From NCBI GenBank assembly GCA_963556255.1, contig OY744605.1, positions 42,028,335-42,092,334 on the forward strand: 64,000 nt of DNA, read 5' to 3'. This document shows positions 44,443-55,362 of this stretch, one piece after another. The notes below the pieces were generated by a model, which saw only the letters and a list, made by a program, of their open reading frames with translations, was not told where the DNA came from and ran no database searches. Source of the DNA: Allolobophora icterica (taxonomy: Eukaryota; Annelida; Clitellata; Crassiclitellata; Lumbricidae). The position numbers were made by a program, and so were the translations under genes. Each line of letters starts with the position of its first letter. The first letter of the stretch is position 1.

Positions 44443-46528
44443 CACTGGACAACAAATTTTAAAAAAATTTTTGCTTCCTGAAACTTTTTGGGTGCTGATG
44501 ATAGACCCCTTCAAAGTGAACATAAATATCATTTTAGATTTTCTGTATCACGTAGGAATTTTGAGAAACACGAAATTAAAGTTTGTTGACAAATGCAATT
44601 ATGACCTGTTTAGTTGCACAATGTATATGAGATGCAGCATAAGTTCCAAAGGCCTAAAAATGTTTGGATGTTGATTTTCGTTTTTAATCACTGTCAGCTG
44701 CATCCCGTTGACGTGTCCAAACAATAGTCACCCAACATTGATGGATTCCACGTTGCTCTGATACCGTTTTTCCACTGTGGCAATGTCCTGGTAAAACCTT
44801 TCTTTTTATTCGTCACTGACCGCACCTAGCTTTGCAGGGAAGAAGTCCAAATGTGAATGCAGGGAGGTGAATCTTAAGTGACATGTTGCCTCTCATGTCT
44901 TTCTATGCTGTAAGAAGCTTGTCAACCAGGTGAATGCAGTTTTTCGCTCTGTAGTTGCCAAGAAAATTCTTCACGACACCACTGAATGCTTTCCAGGCGA
45001 TTTTCTCTGGTTCCTACCAACAGATGTTCAAACTCCTTGTCATTGATGACGTGTCTGATCTGTGGACCCACAAAAATGCCTTCCTTGATCTTGGCATCAT
45101 TTATTCTTGGGAACATGTTTCTTAAATTACGAAAACTCTCACCATTCTTGTTCATAGCCGCAGGTATTGAAGGATGGACATTGCCATTGTGTAAAAAACA
45201 GCTTTCAGGCTTTACACTGATGAATCAATAAAGAGACGCCATTCTTGTCATGCTCATAGCTCAAAGCTGTGAACAACCTGTCAATGTCAGTACAGAAAAT
45301 TAGGTTGTCAACCTTTTCAAAGACCTTTGTTAAATCATCTTGCCAGTGTCGAAATACAGAAACCTTAGCACTTGGAGACAGCAAACACTATCCTTGCAGT
45401 CCTGAACCCAGTTATTCTGCTTTTGCTTTCAACAAACCCAAGTCCCTGAACAGGCCGTTTAATTCTGACTGTGTGATGAGATAGGGCTCACCAGACATGC
45501 CTGATTCAAAATCCGGATCACTGTCAGTAGCTGTAGACGTGCCCGGCTGGTTCTTGCAGCATCTTCATCTTCTTCGTCTAAGCTCCACTTCTCTGGTGGC
45601 TTAGGTACTAGAAGACTTTTATCGCTTGGCACTGGTCTCATGGCATGACGATAGATTCGGGTATTCTGTTGTTTTCTTATTCTTACCAGAGAAACCAAAA
45701 ACATTAGTGAGACAAAAGTACCAGTCCGTCACATGATCCTTCTGTTCTCGCCAAAACATCGGGACACTAATTGGCATTGCCTTCAGAGTACCCCCTGAGC
45801 CAAGCTCTAAGATCGACAGCACATCTTGCACAGCAAATGTGAGAAGCCCATTCCTTGTCTTGTCTTGATAATTTTAGATTGACTTTATCTCGATGTCTTC
45901 TACCAAAGTACAGCTCATATGCTTTCCTGAGAAGTCCAGTCATGGCGCGTCTTTGAGGCCTAATCGTGAACTCTCCACAAATGTAACAGAACGTACATAT
46001 ATCACGGCTGTTGTGACACTGGGGAGACATTTCTGCTGTCAACTACCGTCCTAAAATATATTAGGCCTATATTTAAATGGAAATCTATTATGAAACTGGC
46101 TCACTTGTTATGTAGCTTACATAGACAAAGCTATACCTTTAAAGAGTGTGACATAAAAATACAAAAAACCGATCTCAGCTGCCTGAGTAGCATATGTGTA
46201 GTGAGTGGCTTCTATAGCGCCATAGAGTTTACCGGCAGCTTCCATCCAGCATTTGCATGCTCATGCATGCACAAGCTGTACCAATTATAACTCAAACGTT
46301 ACTCATCTGCCATAAAAGCTTGCCTGGACATACCTCAGTTACACGGAGCATATTATAACGTCAGGAAAGATCATAGCTGAAAATATGAAAATAAATTTTT
46401 TAAAAATGAAGATTTCTCAAAAACGGTACGTGTTAGGACAATTTCAAGGTGATTTTCGTGATCAGCAGCAAAAAGTACACTAGAAACATCCAATAGTGTG
46501 CAAGAAGCAAAATCACTGTTGTGCAGTG
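44443..46528 (-). mobile_element. CACTG-ended DNA transposon, decayed
   Basis: Ends CACTGGACAACA and TGTTGTGCAGTG form an 11-of-12 inverted pair with TTA on both sides (44440-44442, 46529-46531). CACT(A/G) ends with a 3-bp TSD are typical of EnSpm/CACTA-like elements. The assignment is tentative. It inserted only 29 bases after a PAIP1 donor. Confidence 0.65.
44700..46031 (-). pseudogene. decayed protein of the CACTG-ended element
   Basis: Minus-strand pieces read N to C: FCYICGEFTIRPQRRAMTGL, KAYELYFGRRHRDK and WASHICCARCAVDLRAWLRG (a Cys-x2-Cys-rich N terminus); GEPYLITQSELNGLFRDLGL; ESFRNLRNMFPRINDAKIKE; FVGPQIRHVINDKEFEHLL; and near 44800 LGAVSDE.KERFYQDI. The ICGEFT and SDE.GERFHQDI signatures belong to a large uncharacterised repeat-protein family of invertebrates. 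Stops and frameshifts make this copy dead. Confidence 0.65.
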
Positions 46529-46532
46529 TTAT

Positions 46533-46740
46533 CAGTGTTGTGCATTAATTACTTGTAAAGCGTTACTGTAATTTGCTACTGTATTTTGATATGTACTGCT
46601 GTAACTAATTAGTTTTAAAAAAGTAACAAACAGCAGTAACAGATTACTTGTTTGAGGTAATGGTAACACAAAAGTAGTTATTTTGTGTTACTTTGAAACA
46701 AGAAATTGTGAAATTTGTTCGCATCAGTTAGGCCATTTGA
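46533..46740. mobile_element. probable hAT element end
   Basis: CAGTGTTGTGCATTAATTAC followed by inverted GTAACTAATTAGTTTT/AAAGTAAC words resembles a hAT terminus. The partner end was not found before 47235. Confidence 0.4.
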
Positions 46741-47234
46741 TGGCACTTTGCATATCATTCGGTGTACAAGAAAGATGAAGTCAAAAATCGTTTTTGGTAA
46801 TTGACACTTGAGAGAATTGTTAAAATTCCAGAACCAAAACAACAGAAATGTTTTGGCAAAATGAAAACTTTGTTTATGTTTGCATATTTCTATACTCCGG
46901 ATTGCATGAAAATTGTTTATGTTTACATATTTCTATACTCCGGACTGCATGAAAATTGTACAGAAGGCTTAGAATCAAGTTTTTTGTTACCTTTCTCAGT
47001 ATTGGTCCAATGTTGCAAGTTACTATGTATTTAAATTAAGCTTTCTTATAGCTGATTGGCATTAACCTGCCATTTAATCCCTTGGTGGCGCTTTGTGTTA
47101 GCGTTTGTAATAAGTATGGTAGCTTCTTTACAAGTACATATTTAGGTAATTCTCTACTGTTAAGACTTTTATTTTTGGGTGAACCAATGATATAAAAATT
47201 AACAAAGTTTAATAAAACTTACTCTTGTTGTAAT

Positions 47235-47972
47235 TAGGGTTGTTAATATCGGTTTTTTTGGCAAACCGATTATCGATTTTATAAATCCGATATTAAACCG
47301 ATATTTGCTTTTTTTGGCCTTCATAGAAATATACTATAAATTATAATAAAATGCAAGTTACTTAATGCATTACGTACCGTAACGTACCTACTTGTAAGCA
47401 ACGCAGTGTCGACACTGATTTGTTTATTTTCTACTTAGGGAGTTAAATGTCACGCTATTAACTATTAACTAGCTATAATGCCTTTTTAACGACCGCTCGA
47501 CTAAGCTATTAGTAGTATTGACGTCAATTAAACACCTTATGTATTCATTAACAAACGCGCTATCGGGATCCCTAATAGTAATGAGATCCATCCCTACCAT
47601 TGAGGTATATAATAAGCACTACAGACCGAAATTCAAGGGCTATATATATATATACAAGAGGTTCCACATTGACACCAATAAGCATAGTTAAATGGAAGGT
47701 TTACTTATGCATCAATGACGCTATATTACGGTGAGACCTCTTGTACGAATAATCACTAATTCCGAATACCGCGAGGTTGCACAATTATGGATCACAATAG
47801 CTTAAGTTTGCCAACAAATTAAACAATTTAATGTTTTTCTGGTACTTTTGTAATTTTTCACTACGAAAATGATAAAAACTAAATAAATTCGATAATCGTT
47901 TGTGAATAATAAAAACCGATAATCGTTTTCAAAAACGATAATCGGAATTCCGATTTCCGTTTAACATCCCTA
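47235..47972. mobile_element. hAT-type MITE (TAGGG ends, 8-bp TSD)
   Basis: Ends TAGGGTTGTTAATATCGG and AACATCCCTA, with subterminal inverted ACCGATTATCG words. Perfect 8-bp duplications GTTGTAAT (47227-47234, 47973-47980). Confidence 0.92.
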
Positions 47973-48606
47973 GTTGTAATTATTGCTGATGATTTACACT
48001 TGGACAGTTGGTTTTCACTAAAAAGCCTTTGCCTTGTGTTAAGGAAAGCGGTTTCTAAGTTTAGGATTGTTGTCTTGCTTGCACTATCTCCATTGTACTT
48101 TTATGCAAACACAAGAGCAGCATCTATAATTATTTGCGTAATAAATGTGTAAATTTGCTGATACATACTTATTTTCTTAACAGTATTTGTTACCTGCATT
48201 AATGAAAATGCTTCAGTTAACTTGGCAATTGTGTGTTAAGTTCTTCCATGAAATCCTTATACAATGTCGAACACAGGGGCAGCTCTGACCAGCAACACAC
48301 ACATTACATACACATTACAGGCATAACTGATGTGCAGTGGTGTTACACAGAGCATATCCAATGGTTGTCTCAGTCCCTTATAATCATGTACCTATATAAG
48401 AATAACAGTTAGTTGTGGATTTTAAATTGAATATATAAACCACAGTATTTTGGACACAGGACAACTTGAAAACAAATAACGTCTATGAAAATAATTTTCA
48501 TTGCATTGCTTGAATCTTGGGTTAGTGCATTTGGTATCACAAGTGTATGAATTTCAGCATTTAAATGCTAATAATAATAACTGTTGCTTGGTTTTCTCTT
48601 TTTTAG

Positions 48607-48719
48607 TCTATTCTTCAGGTTAACTATCAGTATACTGGAGCACGTCTATGTAGCCTTCTTGCTGAGAAATTACAATTGAGTTTTACAAGTGAAACTTTTC
48701 GGAAAATTCTGTTAAACCG
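48607..48719 (+). CDS. PAIP1: PAIP1-like gene, MIF4G exon 2
   Basis: SILQVNYQYTGARLCSLLAE continues the helical domain; vertebrate PAIP1 has PNFSYMGARLCNYLS. It begins after CTTTTTTAG in phase 0 and ends AACCG|GTAAGT in phase 2. Confidence 0.88.
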
Positions 48720-48889
48720 GTAAGTGTTGACCCCCAGATTGCCTGGTGATATCTGAGTGAAATCCATTAGTTTGCTTAGAATTTTAAAAAAAGACAAAAC
48801 ATAAGTTATGTTACAAAACATAAGTTTCAATGTCTACAGCAATCCATAATGTGGAATGACTATATATATATATTATAGATACATATATT

Positions 48890-49350
48890 ATATACTAGCT
48901 GGATTACCCGGCGTTGCCCGGGGTTATAAGTTTCAATCCCTGCACACCCACCACACCCACCACCACCACCCCCACCACCACCCCCAACCATCCACCCCCC
49001 ACCACCACCACCACCCCCAAATTGACTTACCAACAATAAATTTCTCTTCGATGTTTGTTACACGTGCATGCATGCAATGCAGTAATCCTAATGTCACTGC
49101 AGGGACTGCATCTAATGCAGTAAGCCTATGGGACGGTAATTTTCCTATCGCTTGGGGCGATGTTTTGGCCGTTTTTCACCATGGTAGCGGTGAAAACGGG
49201 GGTCGCCAACCCCTCCACTGGATGTCCGAAACCGAGGCCGACCCAGTAGTGAAGGTTTCGAGTGAAAAGGTGCAAAATTGTAGAAGTTAAGCCCGGTCAA
49301 ACAGACAGACACACACACACACACACACAGAATTGTCGCTTTATTAATAT
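48890..49350 (+). repeat. dispersed retroelement-like repeat (ACTAGCTG...ACCCGGCGTTGCCC)
   Basis: Starts ATACTAGCTGGATTACCCGG, then CGTTGCCCGG, and ends with a CACACACAGA run and TTTATTAATATAGATATATAG. This head and tail are very common in invertebrate genomes; I do not assign its class. It contains a CACCACC-rich run (48955-49015). Confidence 0.6.
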
Positions 49351-49589
49351 AGATATATAGCACTAAATATTGATGTTTTCAACATTATCCTGTTTTATGT
49401 ATGACCTGGTTTACATGCTGTATGGCGGGGCATGTCCCCGATGACTGAGCTAATGAGTGTACACATTAATATCAGTACTCGTGAATAAGTTGGCGCTCTG
49501 CGCTTACGAGTAGTGCTTTAGAAATTTGGATATTATGATTTTCTAAAAGCACCTCTTCGGTAAATATAAAAGGTTTGATATTATTGAAA

Positions 49590-49740
49590 CTACAGTAAAA
49601 CTTCGGTATTTCGAATTTCGGATTAGATCGAATAGTAGTCAGAGGCCCAACCACAACCAATGCAAACACTTACAAAATTATATGACTGTTGTTTTATCAA
49701 ACCTGCTTATGTCGAAGCCTTGCTTATTTTGAAGGCACTC
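49590..49740. mobile_element. pogo/Tigger-like MITE fragment
   Basis: Begins ACAGTAAAACTTCGGTATTT followed by CGAA, the usual Tigger-type end. It shares GGCCCAACCACAACCAATGC with the copy at 57177. The other TIR was not found. Confidence 0.6.
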
Positions 49741-50031
49741 TATGATCCTTAAACAGAGGGTGGCATTGCAATTGTTGGGACAATAATAGCACATATTGTC
49801 GCCGGTAATTGATTTTCGATGAGCCCGAGTAATGCTTCGGGTAATATTGTAGAAACATTGAGATGGCTTTTACCCCGAGTGACGCTCAGAGTTAACTGCT
49901 TTAAAATAGAATTCTGGGCCCAAGTGATGCTTGTGGTTAACCCCAAGGAATTTAACATAATAGTAATCTCTGAACATGATCATTCAATCATTTTGTGTAG
50001 TATTTTATGTGCAAGAATATTTTTCTTGCAG

Positions 50032-50140
50032 ATGTCAAGCTGAATATAACAAGTGCAATGAATTATCAAAAGACAAGGAAAGTTTTCAAGAACTTGCTGG
50101 TTTCACACTTTTCTTTGCAGAACTAATGCTTACTTTTAAA
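50032..50140 (+). CDS. PAIP1: PAIP1-like gene, MIF4G exon 3
   Basis: RCQAEYNKCNELSKDKESFQ and FTLFFAELML. The RC..EY and F..FF.EL positions match vertebrate PAIP1 (RCRTEY, FVLFLGELY). Acceptor TTTTCTTGCAG, donor AAA|GTAAGT, phase 0. Confidence 0.9.
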
Positions 50141-50531
50141 GTAAGTTACATTGCATTTTATATTACTTTTAATATTAATAACATTACTGGTAATGATTGA
50201 TATACCAAGTAACAAAATGACATGTACTTCTATGCTTCTAAAGATTTTAAGTGTTTGCATTCATATGAACTAATTTGGTCAAATTCATCAAAAACAGTGT
50301 TGCTGCCAAAGAGTTAATTGAATGTATTTAACTGGCAATCATTTGACTGATGTTTTATGCTACTCCAAGTTTGCAGATTTTATGGCAAAGTGCAGGAATG
50401 ATGCTTGTGAGCGGCTTCTCAACTGATTTATCTTTTGCAGAAGGTTTACATAGTGAATGTGAATATAAAAAGCTCTCTGAGAAAACTGAAAGCTCCTGAA
50501 ATTGAATGTTGTTTATAATATTTTGTTTCAG

Positions 50532-50639
50532 GTTGAAGAACTAATGAAGATGTTTACACCCAAGATTCTAGATCTGTTGTCCATACTTTTGTCTGTGCCT
50601 AACGAGGAAACCATAAAATGTGTGAACAAGGTCTTGAAG
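50532..50639 (+). CDS. PAIP1: PAIP1-like gene, MIF4G exon 4
   Basis: 36 codons, phase 0 at both ends: a helix pair LLSILLSVPNEETIKCVNKV. Vertebrate PAIP1 has LLNALFSNPMDDNLICAVKL in this place. Confidence 0.88.
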
Positions 50640-50944
50640 GTTAGCAGTTTGATTCCTTTAATGGTCAATGGTATCACTTAAATGCCACTGATTTGCCATA
50701 CTATTCCTCCTTGAGTCACTCATCCATTTTTTTCTCATAAAGTGGTTTGTATTCCTCCTTGAGTCACTCGTCCATTTTTTTCTCATAAAGTCGTTCTGAC
50801 ATTTTGGACCATCCGCTGTGGCAAGATTTACATTCATATTTAGCATTCTGTCTTTGGTTTTGCTTTCTTAATTATTTATTCATTTATAATCGATTCCTTT
50901 TTTTATGTACCATTAACCGCTGTGCTGTGTGTTTCTGTTCGCAG

Positions 50945-51036
50945 CTGACTGGCTTGGCATTAGAATCAAATGCAGAAGAATTAAACAACATCTTTGCAAG
51001 AATTACAGACATCCTTGTTGCAGGTGATACTTCAAA
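50945..51036 (+). CDS. PAIP1: PAIP1-like gene, MIF4G exon 5
   Basis: LTGLALESNAEELNNIFARI corresponds to the LTGSVLED segment of vertebrate PAIP1. Ends TCAAA|GTAAGT in phase 2. Confidence 0.88.
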
Positions 51037-51568
51037 GTAAGTTCAGAACTTAATATGTTTAATTGAAACACGGACAAAACATTTGATAATGAATTATTGT
51101 ACAGTACATGTAAAAGTCGAGTTTTATGCCATGCACAGTTTCAATCATCGATCTTTCATTATACAGAATTGATGGCCATGAGTACCAAATCGAGCACCTT
51201 AAGATGTTGGGACTGCATATTCTGAAATTGAGGGTTCAGTTTCCTTCCATAACAAAAAAGTAACTAAAAGCTAGCATATCCTGCACAGTGCAGTTAGGTG
51301 ATTATTTGGCAAAATTTCCCTTCTGGGAAATCCTCTGTTGTTCCCTGTTAGCTACATTTTTGTTCTAGTATTTGTGAGAGAGCAACAATGTTACAAGTCT
51401 ACTGTATTGTATTGCATCTAAAGCTATATTTAGACTTCACACTTATAGGGAGCTTGCTTACAGAGTGCTGAATGTGTGATGAGTGCAACAAAGGACTCAG
51501 TTTGCTCTGCAGCTCTTTTAGTACCAAGTTGTACTTACTGTTTTAATTCTGTGTTTGTCATTGTCTAG

Positions 51569-51683
51569 ACAACTGCGCAGCATCTTACTTAATCTCGTGA
51601 CGTTAAGAGCACAGAAGTGGCAGCTTGAGGATAAATCAACATCAGCACAGAATGGCAGTGTTCCAGTTGACACTAATTTGGTG
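51569..51683 (+). CDS. PAIP1: PAIP1-like gene, end of MIF4G domain
   Basis: KQLRSILLNLVTLRAQKW ends the helical domain; vertebrate PAIP1 has VKQMLLKLVELRSSNW. The donor is taken as GTG|GTATGC rather than TTG|GTGGTA because the first is the better match; both keep phase 0. Confidence 0.87.
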
Positions 51684-52202
51684 GTATGCAACTCCTGAGT
51701 TTACCATTAAGTTTAAGATCAAGTTTTTGTAAGTTATCTTTCTGATTTCCAAATCTCTTATGGCAACATATTTCAATTGTCTGCATGTTTTTTAGTTTAG
51801 TTTGCAAGTAGGTCTTGTCAGGATTTTTCTGTTTTACTTGACTGATATTTCTAATTGTAATCTGACAATAATATTGTAATCTGACATTTATAAAGTGCCA
51901 CTTCAAGAAAAAACTCATCGGTGGTGCTCCCAACCTGCACCAGTGAAATTAATCATGTCTCTGTCCAATCCCACAGTTCTGGCATGTTTCTTCAATCCAC
52001 ATTTTTAGATCATTACTAATGCACAGAGAATTTTGAACTCAAAGACTGTACATATATAATCTTACTGTTGCTTTGTTGCTTACACACAGAAGACGAATGT
52101 TCATTTATTTAGTAAAATGTGTAAGTAGACTTGACTGTTCTGATCTTGAATCTGCCATTTGAATAAACTTAATAAATTTGATTAATTTGAATAAAATTCC
52201 AG

Positions 52203-52366
52203 GAACCAGAATATGACGATGAAAGTGGTGAACTTTACGAAGATTTTGATTACAACAGTAGTTATCCAACTTACGGTGCCGAAGGATATACACCTGAAGG
52301 TTATGTTGCTGAAGAATTTAACCCTGAAGATTATTGGGACGCAACACAAGTACCCTATGGTGATTA
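52203..52366 (+). CDS. PAIP1: PAIP1-like gene, acidic Tyr-rich linker exon
   Basis: EPEYDDESGELYEDFDYNSS followed by imperfect EGYTPEGYVAEEFNPEDY repeats. Vertebrate PAIP1 also has an acidic, tyrosine-containing region here. Donor GATTA|GTAAGT, phase 2. Reading through would stop at the TAG formed across the donor. Confidence 0.85.
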
Positions 52367-52499
52367 GTAAGTGTGACTGTACTGTACTGATAGTGCTACA
52401 GTTTTTATGAAGATTATAGTGTGTATTGTCTCAGCAGGTTGATAATGGAAAATACTGAAGTTCTTCCTATTTGCCAACTAAGTAATATATAAAATAATC

Positions 52500-53832
52500 C
52501 AGTGGCGTCACTAGGGTTGGTGTCACCCGGTGCGGTAAGTCATGGTGTCACCCCATGGAACTTTTCCCTTAGTGCCTTACCAGACCATAGAGCAGTGGCA
52601 CAAATAGGGGATGCTTGAGCACCTGGGGGCAGCCCCAGGGTTAAAAAGTGGCCCACACAATTTCCCCAAATCCGATGAGTTTGCTTTTGGGGGTGGGGTG
52701 ATGCAAGAATTACTTGGTCTACTGTCGCAACGCAATAATCCAACTTTTCAACTTCACGAGTATTTTGAAATTCTTGACTTTGCCAAAGAACAACATTACT
52801 GGCATGTTGTTTTAGCAACCCATCCTTACTCCTTAGGCGTTCTTCTGGCTCTTCAAACTGGAGAAATGACAGTAGAATTTCATAAGTTTTGCGAACTTCA
52901 CCAACAAGACCCAGAAACTTTGAGAGACAACTAGACTTCAAAGTTGGCCTACAGGGTTGCGCTCTGATCGATCCTCTGACGATTGTCAATTTTGAACGAA
53001 GTGAATTATTTTTGTTTTATATGCTTGCCCTGCCAGTGACATCTTGTTTTGCAAAACAAGCATTTTCTAGGCTTCGTCTCATAAAAAGTCAGCTGAGGAC
53101 AGCTATATCTGCCACACGATTGCAAAACCTATCGAGAATATCTGCTAACAAGGTAGCAGCATCGGCTATAGCACTTCACAAAATGCTTAGCTAATTTACA
53201 AAAACAGTAAGAAAGTCTTTTAATCTATTTTGACTGAAAAAAATTAACTAGACACTTCTGAAAGAGCCGAAAGGTAAAGACGAAACCTGTTTCTTTTCAA
53301 ATAAAACTTTGAAGCTGTTATGCTGTTAGTCTGGGATCCTGGAAAACTAATTTCTTCTTAAAGTTTTCATGACTAATTGTTCAAAAACAGCTGACAAACA
53401 AGAGCTTAAGTTCCCCAAAACGTGCTATATTTGATTTCAACTACTACAAGATGCGTTGGCTTCTGGGGCTCCACCACAGACGCTGCTGGGGGAGCTTACG
53501 ACGCTCCCTCAGATCCCCTAGTCGTTATAGGCTTCGTGCCTTCAGCACTCGCGGCTTCGCCCCTTCGACGCTTGCAATATGAGCACCCCAGGAAAATTTG
53601 CTAGTTGCACCACTGCCATACAGTATCCATAATAAATTTTTTTGAATTGATACTAATACAGTACATTGAAACTGGAAAAATTTTTTCGTCGTTATCTGTT
53701 ATTGTTAATTTAAAAATAATAAATTTCTGCTGAAAATTTGCACCAAAAATGTTTTCGTCATTTTGTCATTTGGGTGTCACCCCCTCTGAAGGTGTCACCC
53801 GGTGCGGACCGCACCCCCTAGTGACGCCACTG
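52500..53832. mobile_element. outer hAT element (CAGTGGCGTCACTAGGG ends, 8-bp TSD)
   Basis: Ends CAGTGGCGTCACTAGGG / CCCCTAGTGACGCCACTG and perfect 8-bp duplications AAATAATC (52492-52499, 53833-53840). Subterminal GTGTCACCCGGTGCGG occurs at both ends. Most of its interior is a second hAT element. Confidence 0.94.
52593..53615 (+). mobile_element. inner hAT element with transposase C terminus
   Basis: Ends CAGTGGCACAAATAG and CTAGTTGCACCACTG. Flanks CCATAGAG and CCATACAG differ at one of eight positions. A plus-strand frame near 53020-53190 reads LALPVTSCFAKQAFSRLRLI and KSQLRTAISATRLQNLSRIS, the C-terminal dimerisation region of hAT transposases (LPVT..AERSFS.L..IK..LR). Upstream coding is broken. 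Confidence 0.88.
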
Positions 53833-53854
53833 AAATAATCCAGTTTTCCTTAGT

Positions 53855-54680
53855 CACATTAGTGGAATGCTTGGATGTCATCAGATCAGTTGCGTCTTAA
53901 CCCCTCGAAGACGCAATATATATGGTTCAGCACTCGCCAACAGTTGGCCAAGACTGACCTGGTCTCCCTTGCCATTGAATTCCGCTCCTTCACTGTTTTT
54001 AATCTCTGTTCATGACTTTAATGTTATTTTGGAACAGGAACTTTCTTTTACCAAGTATATCCATGGGCTGATGCATGCTTGCGACTACCAACTGCATCAG
54101 CTCCAAGCTGTCTTCCTGCAGCTTCCACCTTGGTGCACGCATTTAGTGTCAATGATTTTGATTACTGTTCTCTCTTTGTTGGACTCCCTCAGGTCTGTAT
54201 TTGTTGTCTCGAGAGGGTTGTGCGGATGACTTCACGCTTGGTTGGGGGTATCTCCAGATATGACCATGTTTCCGAGTTCATGAGCGATGTCCTTCACTGG
54301 CTTCCCTTCCAGCAGCACATTCTTTACAGGGTCTCTTCAGTGGCCTAGCAACGTCTCTTAGGCTGTGCACTGGTCTACCTTCATTAGTTCTTTACTCTAA
54401 CCTCTGCCTGTGTGGGACGCCAATCCCTGCGCTCAGTCTCCCAGGGAGACTTTGCTGTTCCTTATGCTCGTACTGCCGTAGCACAGCGCAGGGCATTCTC
54501 GGTGGTTGGTCCTGCCATCTGGAACGATCTCCCTCTTGAGATTCGCTCCCTCCTAGGGATCTCTCTGGTTCTTTTATGGTCTTCTTAAGACATTTCTCTT
54601 CGATCTGCCTGGTCAGAAGTGCCTCTGAGTAGATTCCTTGAAGGGAGGCTATATAAGTCTGATAGATAGATAGATTTAGA
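53855..54680 (+). mobile_element. CR1/L2-like LINE ORF2 remnant with (GATA)n tail
   Basis: Pieces in order: WMSSDQLRLNPSKTQYIWFS after the missing YADD box; EQELSFTKYIHGLMHACDYQ; FDYCSLFVGLPQV; MSDVLHWLPFQQHILYRVSS; RTAVAQRRAFSVVGPAIWND. It ends GGCTATATAAGTCTGATAGATAGATAGAT. Several frame breaks. Confidence 0.82.
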
Positions 54681-54785
54681 ACAACTTGGTATTCAGTTTT
54701 AAACAACAGTGTATGGATGCAGAGGCCATTCGCACATCCTTACCTTGGGAATCATGCATTAAGGACATCCATGATGAGGAATAGG

Positions 54786-55068
54786 ATCATCCATATACGG
54801 ACAAGAGGGGTGGGTATTGCTGGCACAGACATTTGAGCCTAAATTTTGTGTGTGTAGTCATATCGGTACAGCCTGGGCCTTAAACGCCAACTTTAGTCAG
54901 ACTGGTCTGTACTGTGTTGGACCAATGTTATTAATGGACTTTGTTGGGAACACCTTAAGATCTAGTTGGCTCTGGAGTGCGGACTTCCATGAAGAGGGTT
55001 GGGAGAGTAATGCCAAATGAGGACAAGGGAGGAGGGGTCCAGTCAGATGTGCTTTATGGATGACCCGT
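54786..55068. mobile_element. PIF/Harbinger-like MITE fragment
   Basis: GGATCATCCATATACGGAC at the left and GCTTTATGGATGACCCG at the right resemble the ends of the 57986 family. The interior shares GAGTGCGGACTTCCATG-like words. TSD not clear. Confidence 0.5.
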
Positions 55069-55271
55069 TGCCTTATATAGTAACGTATTCAAGTGTATAC
55101 TTATGTAGCTGCTTTTGTAACCTTGAAAGCTTCATGTTCATGACTGCTACCAAATGTAAAAATCATGTGCTTTGTTTACACTAGGCATTAGTATCTACAT
55201 ATTTATTTCTAATTAAATTTCTGTCGAGGTACAGTTACAGTAAGAACTTCTATTTATGTATTTTTTGACAG

Positions 55272-55362
55272 TGATGGTATACCTTACGTTGTGGGAGATG
55301 ATGAAATGGATCCGGATATGGACGAAGCTTATGAACAATTTCTGGCCACACTGAACCAATGA
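55272..55362 (+). CDS. PAIP1: PAIP1-like gene, last exon (acidic C terminus)
   Basis: YDGIPYVVGDDEMDPDMDEA then YEQFLATLNQ and TGA at 55360-55362. The DDEMDP...EAYE.F motif is the C-terminal signature of PAIP1 (vertebrates DDEMDPEIEEAYEKF) and the second PABP-binding region. Acceptor TTTTTTGACAG; the phase completes TA|T from the previous exon. Confidence 0.92.

Noticed and set aside
52540..52989. 149-codon minus-strand frame
   Set aside because: Antisense shadow of the inner hAT element, whose recognisable transposase is on the + strand.
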